Shown here: positions 25,401 through 44,767 of the stretch, piece after piece | How positions within the stretch are numbered: the first letter of the stretch is position 1 | Layout: each line of letters begins with the position of its first letter | Assembly (NCBI GenBank): GCA_905250125.1 | Contig: CAJNOL010000233.1 | Coordinates: 99,513-163,512, forward strand | Length of the DNA stretch: 64,000 bases | Direction of reading: 5' to 3' | Source of the DNA: Rotaria sordida | Lineage: Eukaryota > Rotifera > Eurotatoria > Philodinida > Philodinidae | The notes under the pieces: model-generated | The model's input: the letters and a program-made list of their open reading frames with translations, nothing else | Databases searched by the model: none | Told to the model about the DNA's origin: nothing | Translations under genes and position numbers: made by a program

Positions 25401-26841
25401 TATTGCGTATTCGAGGGAAAAAAATCAAGGAAGAAAGAGCTACCATATGAAACAATGACGAAGAGGATAAGAAGAAAAAGAACAGTCATTAGAACAAGAA
25501 GAAATAGTAAACAGAAAAAAAAAACGAAGAGGGATTTTGCGGTCGACTATTGCGGGTATATAAATAAACATGTATGCATACCATCATACGTAGGAATAAA
25601 CATTTTTGACGGCGAATCGTCAGCATCGTTAAGAAAAAAAAATACAACATGTCTGTCTCTCTCGATTGTATTATTAAAAATAGAATTGTTGACAACTTTC
25701 TTTTGTACTCATTTTAATGCGTTGTTCAATTTTTATTTCTCTCTTATCAATAGTAAAAAAGAAAAAACGAACAGAATGTCCTTGTGACGACACATCCATA
25801 AATCGAACGAAAAAATAACAACAAAAAACAAAACTTGTTTTTCTTTCTGTCTGTGATTGCTTTCTTTTTTTTTTTTTTTTTTTTTTATTGACTTTTACTA
25901 TAACTGGCAAGACCTTGTAATGTCGCCCATCATCATATTCTGTTACAACAGTAGTATACATAACAACCTTGTTGTTCAACATGTGATCTAGGCAACCGAA
26001 AGAACATAAGAAAAAGACAGAAAAATGCGTAATTAGCAAGAAAACCTTGATGTGTCTATTGCGACCTAACAATCAATCGGATAAAGAAATTCAAGGCAAG
26101 GTAACAGAGAAAAAAATCGCTATTTTTTACCGATTAATACGAACGAAAGAATGAGAAAAGAGAAAAAAAAAAGAAAAGAAAACCAAGACAATGTCTTGAA
26201 CGAGCTCACACGGTTGCTATGTATGGGAGGGGGGGGGGGTGTCGAATGCTACAACAAACTATACACAGCAACAGTGCGCAAATACATATACAAACGCAAC
26301 AGACTTTTTGTCTATGTAAATATATTGTCAAACAGATCATTTATCCGAACGACAAAAACAAAAACTTGAGAGACAAGATTGTAAAATAAAATACACTATA
26401 AAGACAATAAATTCTTGGTTGTAATATCGTGACTGAGAAGGAATTGATAATAATGTATTTATCAATCATTTTCTGAAAGACTATTATAACTAACTGATTC
26501 TATTGAATGAATCGTCAAAATAATTGAATAGTGTAGTTTCTTTTTTTTTTTCTTAAGTACTCACTAGATTTTGATTTAGCAGCTGCTGTCTTCTTTTTGT
26601 TGGTAACATTAAATATACGTCTTACATAATAGGGTAATTTGTTTGTGAGAGATGTCCGTCGACATTCGTTAGAATTTTTCATATCTAGTAAACCTGTTGG
26701 GTGTGCCATTAGTTTTGGTTAACCAAATCACAATGTATTATTACGATTCGTGATACGCAATTATTGTTGTTTATTTTGATTCATATTTGGTTTCGATGAT
26801 GAGGTATTTATTGGTTAGAGAGAGAAACGTGACATGATCAA

Positions 26842-26872
<31 letters not shown>

Positions 26873-27648
26873 TAATGAAGTGATCATAACCAAATAATTT
26901 GTATTGGGAAAAAAAGATAAAAGAAAAATACGAGAGAAAAAGAAAAGAAAAGAAAAGGGAAATGCCTTTTATTTTATTTTTTTTGGTTAATTTTTTTCTC
27001 TATATAAACAAGAGTGATGAAAAGAAAACAACAAGATATTTGTTTCGGTTATATATATGTACTCAAACTTGAATAACTTGTTTTTTTCTATTAATTATCA
27101 ACTATGTTATGCATAGAGCTTGATTTAGCTGTCTTACAATAATATAGACATCATTAAAATAAAGCCTTATAATCTATAAGATGAAGATACGAATGAAAAA
27201 AGAACGACGCATCATACATTGATACCATATGCCTATCGGGTGCATACAGACACATAGTGAGACTAAAAATAACATTTAGATAAACTATTATATACGTAAT
27301 CTGAACTGTTAGATTTATAGAAGAACAGATTTCGGGAGGGGGGGGGGGGAAGAGAGAAAAGCAAAGGAACAGTCGCCGTCTATGAAAGAAATATTTTTCA
27401 GTTTTTTCTCAGTAAAAAACAAAAGTTTATGTTAACTCGGATGTGCCTAAAAAATAATAGACTTTTGTCTATGATCATTCTATGTTTTAGAAAAATATTC
27501 CTCTACTATAAAAATCCTCGATCCGTTGTATATATTGTTTTCAATTGAAAAAATACTAAATAAAAAGCTTACCTAATAATAAATCATTATTAGCCAAATC
27601 GGATAAATGTTGAGTTGATTTACTTTTAAAAAATCGAAGTAATCCCAT
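22474..27648 (-). CDS. PIM-family serine/threonine kinase with two alternative first exons
   Basis: Exons: 27573-27648 (1a) or 26565-26709 (1b), then 23830-24618, 23590-23770, 22702-22933, 22474-22647. Either first exon ends in phase 1 and reads into exon 2, giving 483 or 506 aa. The first ~200 residues are Ser/Thr-rich low complexity. The kinase domain has the glycine loop [25 protein letters not shown] with the catalytic-site Lys, [15 protein letters not shown] (catalytic loop), LIDFGASA (Mg-binding DFG), [31 protein letters not shown] and a final [40 protein letters not shown] and LFDFLE are closest to PIM/PASK kinases, which are constitutively active and not T-loop dependent. Two promoters are likely, giving N termini [11 protein letters not shown] or [10 protein letters not shown]. 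Exon 1a has a strong GTAAGC donor, 1b a GTGAGT donor. Intron 3 (656 bp) is unusually long. Confidence 0.88.
26224..26240 (+). other. Poly-G run in PIM intron 1
   Basis: GGGAGGGGGGGGGGGTGTC stands out in very AT-rich surroundings. A second such run lies at about 27334-27350, between the two alternative first exons. On the transcribed RNA these are C-runs. Confidence 0.6.
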
Positions 27649-29934
27649 GATTTAGTTGCTTGTAACTAGATTAAGGCTTCTTATTATACAGTAAATGTTT
27701 GTAACGTGATTAAATGCATATATATATATACAGACAAATAAAAACAGTGTGCAAAAATAGCCACACTATTCGAATTGCAAATAAAATCTAAAAAAATCCC
27801 CATATATAAAATAAAGTTCAGTACAAAGTCGAAATATTACATGCAAATATATATATATATATATATAAATGAAAATGTTCCTATGTCTATGACCTATTTA
27901 AATTAGTTCTCGGTTATGTATTGTAAGCATGTGTTCGCAGAATTTTTTTAAAAGAATGTTAACAAAAACATAAAGATAAACGAAAACAAGATTGGTCGTA
28001 TATGTATTAGAATCTTATTTTCTCTTCTATTTTTGTTAATTTTATCAAATATTAGTTTGTTATTCGTATTCATATGTGATCATTAACGAATCCTCAAAAA
28101 AAAAAAAATGTACGTGCTTCTATTATCAAATAATAGAGCAGCTGACTTACAGTTTTTTGCCTATTTGTACTCATCACATCTTTCGTCATAGATATATATC
28201 AATGCCAACGAGTAACACAAAACAAGTCGAAAAAAGTGGCAACAAAGTGCCTGCGTGATGAAAAAAAAAAAAAAAAAGGAATGTTAATAAAGAAATGTAA
28301 TGAGATACTATGCAGCACGAGAAAAAAAAAAGCAAATTTTAGCTCTTTTAAAAATTACTGAAGATAATGATAAGAATAAGGCATCTAAATATTTGAGTGA
28401 AAATATTAGTTAAATTCAACTGAAAAATAAAAGTGCAAAAAAGAAAAATCTATAATTACTTATTTTGAAATAACTTTTGATTTTCAGTATAGAATATATA
28501 ACTATTTAACTGACGTAGTATTAGTGTATTTATTTTTTCACAGAAATATAAAAAATAATCATTGAATGTACTTCCTTAGAAACTTTCTTTTCTTCCCTTA
28601 TGACTTGACTACTTGTTTTTGCTTTGAGTCATGTCTGGCAGTCGATAGCAAGTCATAAGATGCTAATTATGTTTATTATGTTGTACTCAAAAAGAAAAAG
28701 AAAAGTCAGGCGTACAAATATTACTGTCGTTAATTAGAATTTTCTTTTTTTTTTTTATTTTCTTCGTATTTATTGTAAATTATTTTTAAAGACATCTTTG
28801 ATGAGATTTAACAAAATCAGGGATGAAAACTTTTTTGTCAATATTTGTTTATGTGACATTTTATTCTCAATCTTATCAGCATAGGATGACATCTATATAA
28901 ATGAGAAAGACAAGTATTATATAAGTTAATTTCTTTATCAGATGACTGTAAAATATGTTTGTTTTATGATATTAGCTCATATGTGCGAAATGACACATGA
29001 TTGTCTATAGTTTTTCGATAGGAAATGCTTACCGTAATAATTATTGTTATTTTTTTGTTCAATCAACTGTTATGAATAAAAAAAAATTTCTTTTTTTATT
29101 TGATTTAATTCTGAATAAATTCTGTATGTAAAGAAAGTATTTATATGTTAAATCACTACAAGGTTTATTTTTGTTTGCGAGTTTTGTCTTTTATATTTGC
29201 TTATGTTGTTCTATTTTTGATTTTTTTTTTTTAAAGCCTAATAAACGTATCTATATATATGCTAGTCGTCTGACAGACGTGACGTCATTGTAGATCATTC
29301 TTTTTTACGTATGAAATAAGAAAAAGAAAAAAAGAAGAAAAAGAAGAAAAAAAAGAAAAAAAGAGAATATACTTTAAGACTGTTATTTCAATGACATGTG
29401 GACTTCGTTGATTTTCGATTAAATGAATATAAAGTATTAGTACTTTTTTAATGGTACTATATAACCCTTTTCTTTGTCCGGACTCTCACTTTCTAAGTAT
29501 CAGTGCATTTTTTTGTACGACCTATATGAAATTCGGTATGTGTCATGAGTTCGTGAATAAGAGTGCATTTTGCCTCCAATGGGAATTACCATTGTTATAA
29601 GTAGACAGAACGATCGAGAAGAAAAAAAACTCGCGTAATTTCACTAGCATTCTTTCTATTTATAAAATACGCAAATAAGTGTTATACAATACTTTGGACT
29701 CACATGAGTAAACGAACTTTAGTCATAGCATATTCATATGTCTGTCTGCACTAATAAAGTTTGCATCACATGTCATTATTGATTAATTAATAAAGAAAAT
29801 TTTTTTAGTAAAATTGCGATTCTAAACATTTATGTACAAACAATGTATTATGTGTATATTATTTATTTTATATTAGAAGATGACTCAATAATAAGAAGAA
29901 AGAAAATTTTTGCAATGTTTATTGCTGGAGGGCA
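27649..29934. other. Intergenic, upstream of the PIM-like kinase
   Basis: AT-rich, with (AT)n tracts at about 27718-27730 and 27848-27867 and purine runs at 28259-28279 and 29320-29365. It should include the promoter of exon 1a. No gene seen. Confidence 0.45.
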
Positions 29935-30156
29935 AAGTGTTAAAAGTGCAAAATTCAAATGGAAACGATTTTAGTATTATTTATATATCGTTGAATAGAG
30001 TTTAATGTACCGATCATGAATATATGGATTTTGGTTTTTTTTTTCTATCGTCTTCTATGAGAACAAATTCGAAAGGTATAAAAATGAATAAAAATCATTT
30101 ATTTAGGAAAAATTCAATTTTTTAAAGCACCTTTAATACCTATAAATCGTAAATTA

Positions 30157-30862
30157 CAGTAAAACCTCGACTAATGAATAGTATTAGGTTTGACGGAGCG
30201 ATTTTTTGCTAAAAATAACTCTCTCCAATATGAACATTTTCATATACTGAACATTGAACACTAATTTTTGTCGTCCTCTCTTGTTATCATAATCTCTTTA
30301 AAATAAACATGAGTAATAGTTTATTGACCTCTTTTTATTATCTATCACCTGTTTTTTAAACATTACGAGTACATACATTTTATGCATGAGAGTTATTGAT
30401 ATATAGATAAGGATACACCTGCATTTAGTGAATGATTCAATAAATATGAATGCATTATAACATCAGATATTAATGAATACGATGGTGATGCTAATAATAA
30501 TAATGATTGTATGTGAATAGAATCACTACGTAAAAATTAATGAAAACGATACGAAAAGTTCAACAACAAAACAATCAAAATAATATCGATTAATTGATGT
30601 TTATATTAATTTAAAAGCTACAAAATGAACAATATTAAAGAATTTTTTTAAATTAAATTCTTTTTTTGTTATTGAAAAATTTTTGCAATTCTATTCCTTT
30701 AGATGAACAAAAGAATAAATAATCAGACTTTTCTCTACAACTAATAAAGAAGCAAATATTCTGAAAATCTTTTCTTCATTTCATTTCAAACTATGTGTCA
30801 ACTCTCTACATTGAACACTTTTAAATGGTCTTGACATTATTCACAATAGAGAGATTTTACTG
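30157..30862. mobile_element. pogo/Tigger-like MITE (non-autonomous)
   Basis: The left end reads CAGTAAAACCTCGACTAATG and the right end, inverted, reads CAGTAAAATCTCTCTATTGT. These 20-22 bp imperfect terminal inverted repeats starting CAGT are typical of pogo/Tigger-type Tc1-mariner elements. A TA dinucleotide precedes the left end and a TA lies 2 bp beyond the right end. The interior of about 700 bp has no transposase frame. It is inserted inside the composite fold-back element. Confidence 0.65.
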
Positions 30863-31050
30863 TGTATTTGTTTTTCTTATTCGCCATCTAAAATCGATTA
30901 TAACAATCATATTTTATCGACTTTAAAACCAAAGATTTATTCACTACGAGGGTGTTGAACACTCCGGACTAAGACTTGCCAGTACCCAAATGAGTTACTT
31001 CATCAGAACTTCTCAAGGACAGGTTTTAACAGTACGTACAAATCTTTCTG

Positions 31051-31441
31051 TTATTAATGAAAAAATGAAAATTTTCGGTCTAAAGGATGAAATCTGAGAA
31101 AAATTCTTCCCGAATTCAGCTATTTTGATTGTCAGAAAAGAACAAAATAAACGTCATATTCAAAATCAGCTCGAACTACATAAATTTCATGAAAACACTT
31201 CCTCTATCAGACAGAAACTCACTGATACTCTTCGTCAGGTTACGTTTTCGAAAAATTTTGTCTATGATCAACAAGGGCTGAATTCCTAATGGAGAAAGTA
31301 TTTCGATGCAGTTTTTTAAGCTGATTCCAAATATGCCATTTATTTTACTCTTTTCTGATGGTCAAAATAGCTAAATTCGAGATGAATTTTTTTCTCGGAT
31401 TTCATCTTTTAAACAGAAAATTTTAATTTTCTCACTAATAT
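31051..31441. repeat. Fold-back element nested in the composite repeat
   Basis: Arms of about 120 bp (31051-31172 and 31318-31441) are inverted copies. ATTCAGCTATTTTGATTGTC on the left corresponds to the inverse of GGTCAAAATAGCTAAATTCG on the right. The loop is about 145 bp. No coding capacity. Confidence 0.8.
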
Positions 31442-31665
31442 AATAGAAAAACATTTTGCAATATTCCGACAATAAAAATCGTTAAAAAAAAATTGAATTT
31501 TTCCTAAATAAACAATTTTTATACCCTTCGAATATTTCCGAATTCACTCTTTTACAATGTGATAGAAAAGAACATATATTCGTGATGAGTATATCAAATT
31601 CTATCCAACAATGTATAAATAAAACTAAAATCGTTTTCAGTCGAATTTTGCATTTTAAATACTGA

Positions 31666-34600
31666 AGAATTCTCATAAGAGAATTTCATCAAATGATAAA
31701 TTGGTTTTTGTGAAAAACTTTTATCTCGATTGAGACTAGACAAAAATCTATAATGATGTATGGTCATAGTTTTTTCTTCTTCACTCATTATAAAAATCTC
31801 TTTTTTTTTTTCAGATAACTCTAATATCTCTATCACTCATCTTACCAATTATCCGTAGCATAATACAGAAAATATATTCTGTGCATTTAAACACTTCCAT
31901 AATTGTCTATCAAACAAAATCAACAATAATTTTTACTTTATAGTTACCACAGCAAAAAAAAAATTAGTTGTTGTTCTATATTTTATCAATTCATCATTTG
32001 TATTTTAAAAGATACGATGAGCCTATAATAACTAAAAACAACAAAAATAATGAGATAAAAGATTGAATTAATTTTAATTCATACAAGTGAAAAATATTGA
32101 AGTTCATCTCTCGAGTTAATATCTCATCAATGACAGCAGTAGTAATTGTATTTTGACAACGAATATATTGTTGTTAAAGATTCTTTAATGGATTCGCTTT
32201 TTCTTTTGTATTGATTTCCGATTTGCATGAAGAACAAATACAATCTGAATTTTTCTTTTACGTACTTTTAATAAATCAATCGGAAAAAGTCCAATAATAT
32301 TCCATATATATATAAATAATGCCAGTTGATGTTTTACTTATAACCAAGTATCAGAGCCCCACATGGGATGGGATAGAATAGGGAAAAATGGTTCCATGGG
32401 ATGGGATATGTGTCAACATTTTTTTTCTCCTACATGGGATGGGACAATCTTCAAAAATTTTCTATCCCGTAGAACGTCATATTCGTTAAATTATTTTCAA
32501 AAAAAAAAAGTGAAATTTATTAATTATACTACTGAGAGTAATTCAAAAGTGTAGTGTTGAAGATACTTTATTTCTGTATAGCAAGTTTGTATTTTTTCTG
32601 TAATATTTGATCATACTTCAACTAATATCATAATAATGAAATTTCGATAACAGCTGGTTGGTATTACATGTGGCGATAAAATTAGATGGTATTGTCTTCG
32701 ATGGGTATTTTTCTATTGCGTTTTTTATTTATTTATTTTTTTTTGGTGGGAATCAGTGTTATTTTTCCCCACATTCTTTAGAAGTCATTCTATCAGTTAT
32801 TACTTAAATATAAATTAATTCACTCTGTCAAACTATTATAATAAACAGAATAGCGTCTTTTATTTATTTATTTATTCATTCATTATTATCTATGTTACTG
32901 TGTTCTAATAACTACAATGCATAACATAGAATAAAATTTTATTTTTATTAATCCTATTGAAATAGATAAGAACACTATCTATACGAAAAAAAAAATAGTT
33001 ATATAAATGACTCTTTGTCCTATGAGATGAGACATAAATCTTTTGATAAACGTTCCATGGAATACGATCAGACTGTCCCATCCTATACTAAACTCTATCA
33101 TGTATGTCCATAAAATTTCAACCTACCTAAATGATAATAAATGCTGTTAAATGTTAAAGAACATATAAAAAGAAACTCTGTAAACGTTTTATAGACTTAT
33201 TATTGAAATTTGTATTGAGTATAAAACTAAATTTTTTTTTTGCTATCAAGAATTTTTTATACAATTGAAAATGATCTTCAAATTGCACGAAACCAAATAT
33301 ATAATGAAAAAACTATTAGCGCAATTCCTGTGGGGATTCATATGTGAAACATGATTTAGCTGTTATTACTAATCGCAAGATGATCGTTTTTTTCTATTTT
33401 GGGATGAAGAAATTTCTTCATCAACTGTTTACTTATTCCTCCGTAAATGCAATAATAAGAAAGTAGTACATATAGTATAACGAGACGTCATGGAAATATG
33501 ATCTATGATCATAGATCAGTAACGTCTGTCACGATCTGTAATGATTTGTTGATAAAATGTCTATCATGTATGCACGAGACGCAAGGGACAAACTTTGTAC
33601 TTCTGTTAAATTGTGTTTTCACAAAAAATGACATATGCAAATATTTCTAATAAATTCTAACTATTGGAATAACAGGATGGTTTGACATCATGTTTTAATA
33701 TTGTCAATGAAGTGCCATTATTAACACTAGCAAAGATCAAAATCTAAATGACATTTATATATATATATATATATATATGAAAGGTTAATAAAAGTTATGA
33801 TGTTCTTGTTTACTTTATATAGAATAGGAAAATTGATACCAAAATATAAATTGTTATTGTGAATATATATCAACAATATAGTTTCTCACATATGATAGTT
33901 TTTTTCCTTTTGTTTTTTTAATTTTGAATAAGGTAGAACGAACAAACGTCATAATGAACGGAAGACAATATTCATGATTTAGAAAGACAGAACGGAAGAT
34001 GCATAGTGGAAGACGTTCACTTAAAGAGAATAGTAATAATGAATAATAGAAAAGGGTATCAAGGGCATTTGTTTTTTTCTTGCAAATGCTTTTCGCTATT
34101 TCTTAAGAACAACAACAAAAAAAGAATGAACTAACACTATCTCGAATAGGCTTCGTTATTGACATATTAGATATCTTTATCTTGTTTTACAAGCAAAGAT
34201 ATGAGTCATGATAGCATTTGATAGTAATATTTATAGAATAATGTAAAAGATTAATACAGATATATTCAATTAATAAAATTAAATTTTGCAATAAAAATAA
34301 AAAAATTCGAAATGCTACTATAATCTAGTTAATAATTGTAGACTTTATTTATTGAATAAATATTTTTTATGTATTTAACAGTTATGAAAAATAAATATTT
34401 ATTTTATCATCAGGCGAAGTTCAATTACTAGTTGAACTGCATTAGTAACAGTTACACTAATATTTACTTTTGAAAGTATAGAAATATGTAATAAATTCTA
34501 TCACTAGTTATAGCAATCATATGACCTATTTTGTTTGTTTTTTTTATAATCGATTAACTATTTCATATTTTTATGTTCTGAATAAATTCTAAAATAAGTC

Positions 34601-35324
34601 ATCTAAATATAAAACTGAATTAGCAATATCTCGATAATTTAGTTCTGTTAATAGGTTTTCTTGAAGTGTTTTTTGATAAAAACATCTTATCGTTCATAAC
34701 AAGATGTTGTTCTATTTCTTTTGCATCAGTTAATATTTTTACTGTTACACTTACGGACTTTTATAAAAAAAAAAAAAAGAGTTAATTTATTTTTTAACTA
34801 AAAGAAGAATTTTTCTTACCAAGTTATAACGCATATTGGTTGTGGATGTAGAAAAGATCCAAATCAACATATACATTCATTTTTGACATTTTCCATCAAT
34901 GAAAAGAAGACAAATGGAGCACTTAGTGAAATTTATTTTTTTTTCCGATGTATGTCGAATATATTTACTCATTAGAACACTGTAGAATCAAACTTTTTGA
35001 GTCGGAGAAACTCAAAAAACATTTTTTTTTTAATTAACAAATATATTCTTGTTAGTGCCATTTGTTAATGAGAATGTCTTTCTAATACTTTTTTTTCTTG
35101 AAACTCATTTGTGAATCTATAAAATATTACAGTCGGGTTTTTAAGTCCGATGCCGGATTCTATCATCCACATAGACAATTAATATAATATTTTTTTATTG
35201 ATTCTGCTATGTTAATAAGCTTGAATGCTAATAAATATTCAAATTTATTTAAAATTTTATACATCGTTAATTGTATTAATAAGTTTCTCTCTCTCCCACT
35301 GACAAATCGCGATCAGGCCAAGAT
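31666..35324. other. Gene desert with small degenerate repeats
   Basis: No gene recognised. An (AT)n tract lies at about 33757-33778. A TCTGT-type patch at about 33520-33570 (CGTCTGTCACGATCTGTAAT) resembles the 23-bp repeat of FMR1 intron 8. The remainder is AT-rich. Confidence 0.45.
32362..32447 (+). repeat. Three-unit CATGGGATGGG repeat
   Basis: The word CATGGGATGGGA(TA) occurs at 32362, 32395 and 32433, at 33- and 38-bp spacing. A related, partly inverted patch (TTCCATGGAATACG, then GTCCCATCCTATAC) lies at about 33053-33098. Confidence 0.7.
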
Positions 35325-35765
35325 TACCGGCATTATGTAGATTTAAATGAATTATAAATTTGCTGAAAGGAGTTCGTATCATTAGCTAATTGCTGCGTAT
35401 ATATGACGTTTCTACGGCTCTTTTAGTGAATGTCATGTTCCCTTGCAGGAAAACTGATTTTCGATCTGAAAGTTTGTATAGAGGCAGGCTTTAATAAGAC
35501 TAAGATACAGACACAATTTTACCATAACTGTATCTTAGGATAGGAATAACAAAAACATCTGAAACTTCCACAATAAACTATTTTTGTCAAGGCTTGTCTT
35601 GAGTAAAATTTCAAGGCGAAATACAAGGAATAAATTTTTCCGAAAGAGGTCACAAGATGATAAAAATGTAACACCTACGCAGTAATTAGCTATTCAGGGC
35701 ACGAACTCTTTCCAGAATATGTAAAATTCATTTAAATCTAAATGCTACACATAGTTCTAATTCAA
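35325..35765. repeat. Fold-back family A, copy 1
   Basis: Family A hallmark blocks are present: GCATTATGTAGATTTAAATG, GATTTTCGATCTGAAAGTTT and GTATAGAGGCAGGCTTTAA. The end carries the inverse of the start (CATTTAAATCTAAATGCTAC). Other copies are at 48470, 50755 and 53500, all in SMG1 introns. No coding capacity. Confidence 0.75.
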
Positions 35766-36230
35766 AAACGATTAATCAGTCGGAACATTTCCTTTATAAG
35801 TCTTTATTAATTGTAATATTTTATAAATATTGTTCTTCACATAAATACTTCTCACAATGTCGTTACATCTAAAAGATCACTCAAGATATTCCAATTAATA
35901 ATCTTAAAAATACTTGTATTCACCAAGATTACTATAAACTTTTTTTTTCAGATAATATTAATTGACTATATATATATATATATATTCTTTGTTAAAATCT
36001 AAGACAAGCTTTGATTTGCTTTGTTATATACACATTATCTTTCTTACACATTCACTTGAATGCAATATTTAATGTATGTATATTCTTTAAGACAGCACAC
36101 GCGCGCATAAACAGTAAAAGAAAAAAAAAATGAGAAGATATGACCGATAAACATCCACAAAACACACATAGTGAAATCGAACATATCTAGAAAAAAAGAA
36201 AGGATGAGAGGTCTACAAAGAAACACCATA

Positions 36231-36268
36231 GGGGGAAGGAGGAGAAAGGGAAGGGGGGAGGGGGGGAA
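36231..36268 (+). other. G-rich tract, candidate G-quadruplex
   Basis: There are G-runs of at least five, three, six and six bases within 38 bp in otherwise very AT-poor-in-G DNA. It lies about 800 bp beyond the MARK stop codon. Fold formation is an inference from the run pattern. Confidence 0.5.
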
Positions 36269-37067
36269 GAAAAACTGAGGACATGCACAACAAAAATTAA
36301 CAAATTACATGTCATCTATGTATGCATGTTTATGACAATAAGGTTATATAATGTAGGATGATGATGATGATGATGTCAATAAGACAAGAAATTAGCGCGC
36401 TATGAGAAGAAAACGAGAATTGAATATAGAATGTGTAAGAAAAACAAAAACAAAAACCAACAACGACAGAGACAGTAAAGAAAAAAGGAAATTTCACTAT
36501 AGTTACAAAGAGAATAAACAGAGCGCACACACTGTTATTTCAGGCGATAATAAATTGTGTCAAGTCAAGAAGAATAAATTACGCGAAAATTATTTCAATA
36601 TATTCATGTGTGCAAGAAAAAAAAAACAAAAAACAAAAGCAACGTTCATCCGTATTTCAGGTTATAACAGACGCAGATATTCTAAGATCTACAATGTATT
36701 TGTGTGTGTGTATGCAGAGAAAGAAAGAACATCAAAAAAAAAAAAAAAAGAAAAATTATTTATAAGAGCTGATTCTCATGGATGAATTTCGCACGCCAAA
36801 GAAAAAAAAAAAAAGAAAGAAAATAAATGCCTTATAGGCATAAACAAGCAGGACAACAGAGAAAGAGATCCTTGTTTATGACTCATATCGATAACGCACA
36901 AATGCTATGTGTGTTTAATTATTTGATTCATTTGAGGAAAAAAAAAAGAAGAAGAACACAGACAAATACATGTAAGATACAATCACTAAAAAAAAGAAAA
37001 ACCAATGAAACACAAGATAATGAACATACACAAAAGACAGGAAGATAAAGGATTATGAAAAAAAAAA

Positions 37068-43504
<6,437 letters not shown>

Positions 43505-44767
43505 TTTGCTAGAAATAACTTTGTATTCTTGGATTTTTTTTCTTTTATTAAACTGTTGAAATTAGACGTACTGTTCACCAAGTCATGGATATATTTTAAT
43601 ATAAATGGGATATATATCTAATAAATAATAGTTATCCCATTTGATAAAAGATCTCATAATCTACAAAAAATGAATTGATGAAATGATAAATTCAAATTAC
43701 TTAAGAAAAAAGAATCATTGAATTTTTGTTTTTTATTCTCATTCTTCTCATCTTGTTCGTCAATGATGAAAACATATATACATGCTTATTGTACAGGTGT
43801 CCGCCATCTTGAGTATATGACTCTGCACCTCTCGAATGTCATACACAGGTGTTTAGCAATATAATAAATGTAGCAAACAAATGATAAAATAAATTCATTT
43901 AAAAAATAATTTTTATGTTTATTTGAAGGGAAAATTTAAATGACAAAAAATATCAATGAAAATTATTTTATTAATTAAATTAGATGATAGATGACGCTAG
44001 TTTGTTGCCTTTCTTTAATAAAAATTTTAGATTATGAATCTCTATAGCAGAAAACAAACCATAGTATCGATTACAATAAACATAAATTATTTATTAAGAG
44101 TTAAATAAAAGAAGATTCCTATAGGAAAGCTTTCGATTTACAACAAATGAAAGGATTTGACTTTCTAACTGAGAAAAAAAGTCTAATTTTAGTGTAGAAG
44201 TTTTTGTAGGATTATTGTCTTATAGTTTTTTACAAGGACATAACTCAATACATCAGATCCATACTGATACTCGATTAGTTCCTAGTGAGCCATCAAAATA
44301 AGTCTCAGATGGTTTTCTTCTTAAAGTATTTCTTAAAAGAGATCATCTCATGAACAAACAATGACTCCTATTGATGTTGGTCCTTTCTAAGTTATGGAGA
44401 TGATAGACATTCGACATGAAAGTATGTCTTGTATGTTGATCGGAAAAGTCGGTTTTCATGTTCACTATTGTTTAGGATTTGTTCAAAATGTGTAAATAAT
44501 CATCTATTGTCTTTTCCCTGCCAACTGTTATATATTGTTTGTTGGTTTTTTCCTGCTCTCTTGTACATATATATCTAACATGAGCCCTGTGGAGTTAAAT
44601 TTTTGTGACTGGCATATACAATGGCTAGGAAATAGATCATATAGATTTAATTTCGTTTCATTTCCGTCATAGTAACTCACATGTAGAATCCGAATAGTGA
44701 CTTGAATAGAGAAAATTGTCTTCAAGAAGTATTTAAGGGAGATAAAGTATTAACAATATTCCTCAAA
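43505..44767. other. Intergenic, MARK 5' region
   Basis: Upstream of the MARK start codon. AT-rich, with no gene. The MARK promoter and 5' UTR should lie near 43505-43850. Confidence 0.45.

Larger units (their letters stand above)
29935..31665. repeat. Composite fold-back element with nested insertions
   Basis: The outer arms are about 29935-30135 and 31480-31665, inverted relative to each other. For example, AAAATTCAATTTTTTAAAG on the left matches the inverse of TTAAAAAAAAATTGAATTTT on the right, and CAAATGGAAACGATTTTAGT matches the inverse of ACTAAAATCGTTTTCAGTCG. Between them lie a pogo-like MITE (30157-30862) and a second fold-back (31051-31441). Confidence 0.75.

Noticed and set aside
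25338..26072. Open frames of 149 and 132 codons on opposite strands
   Set aside because: They fall in intron 1 of the PIM-like kinase, are Lys- and Phe-rich from A/T runs, and show no conserved motif.
36402..37048. Lys/Arg-rich plus-strand frames of 127 and 73 codons
   Set aside because: They are products of purine-rich DNA downstream of MARK with no recognisable motif.
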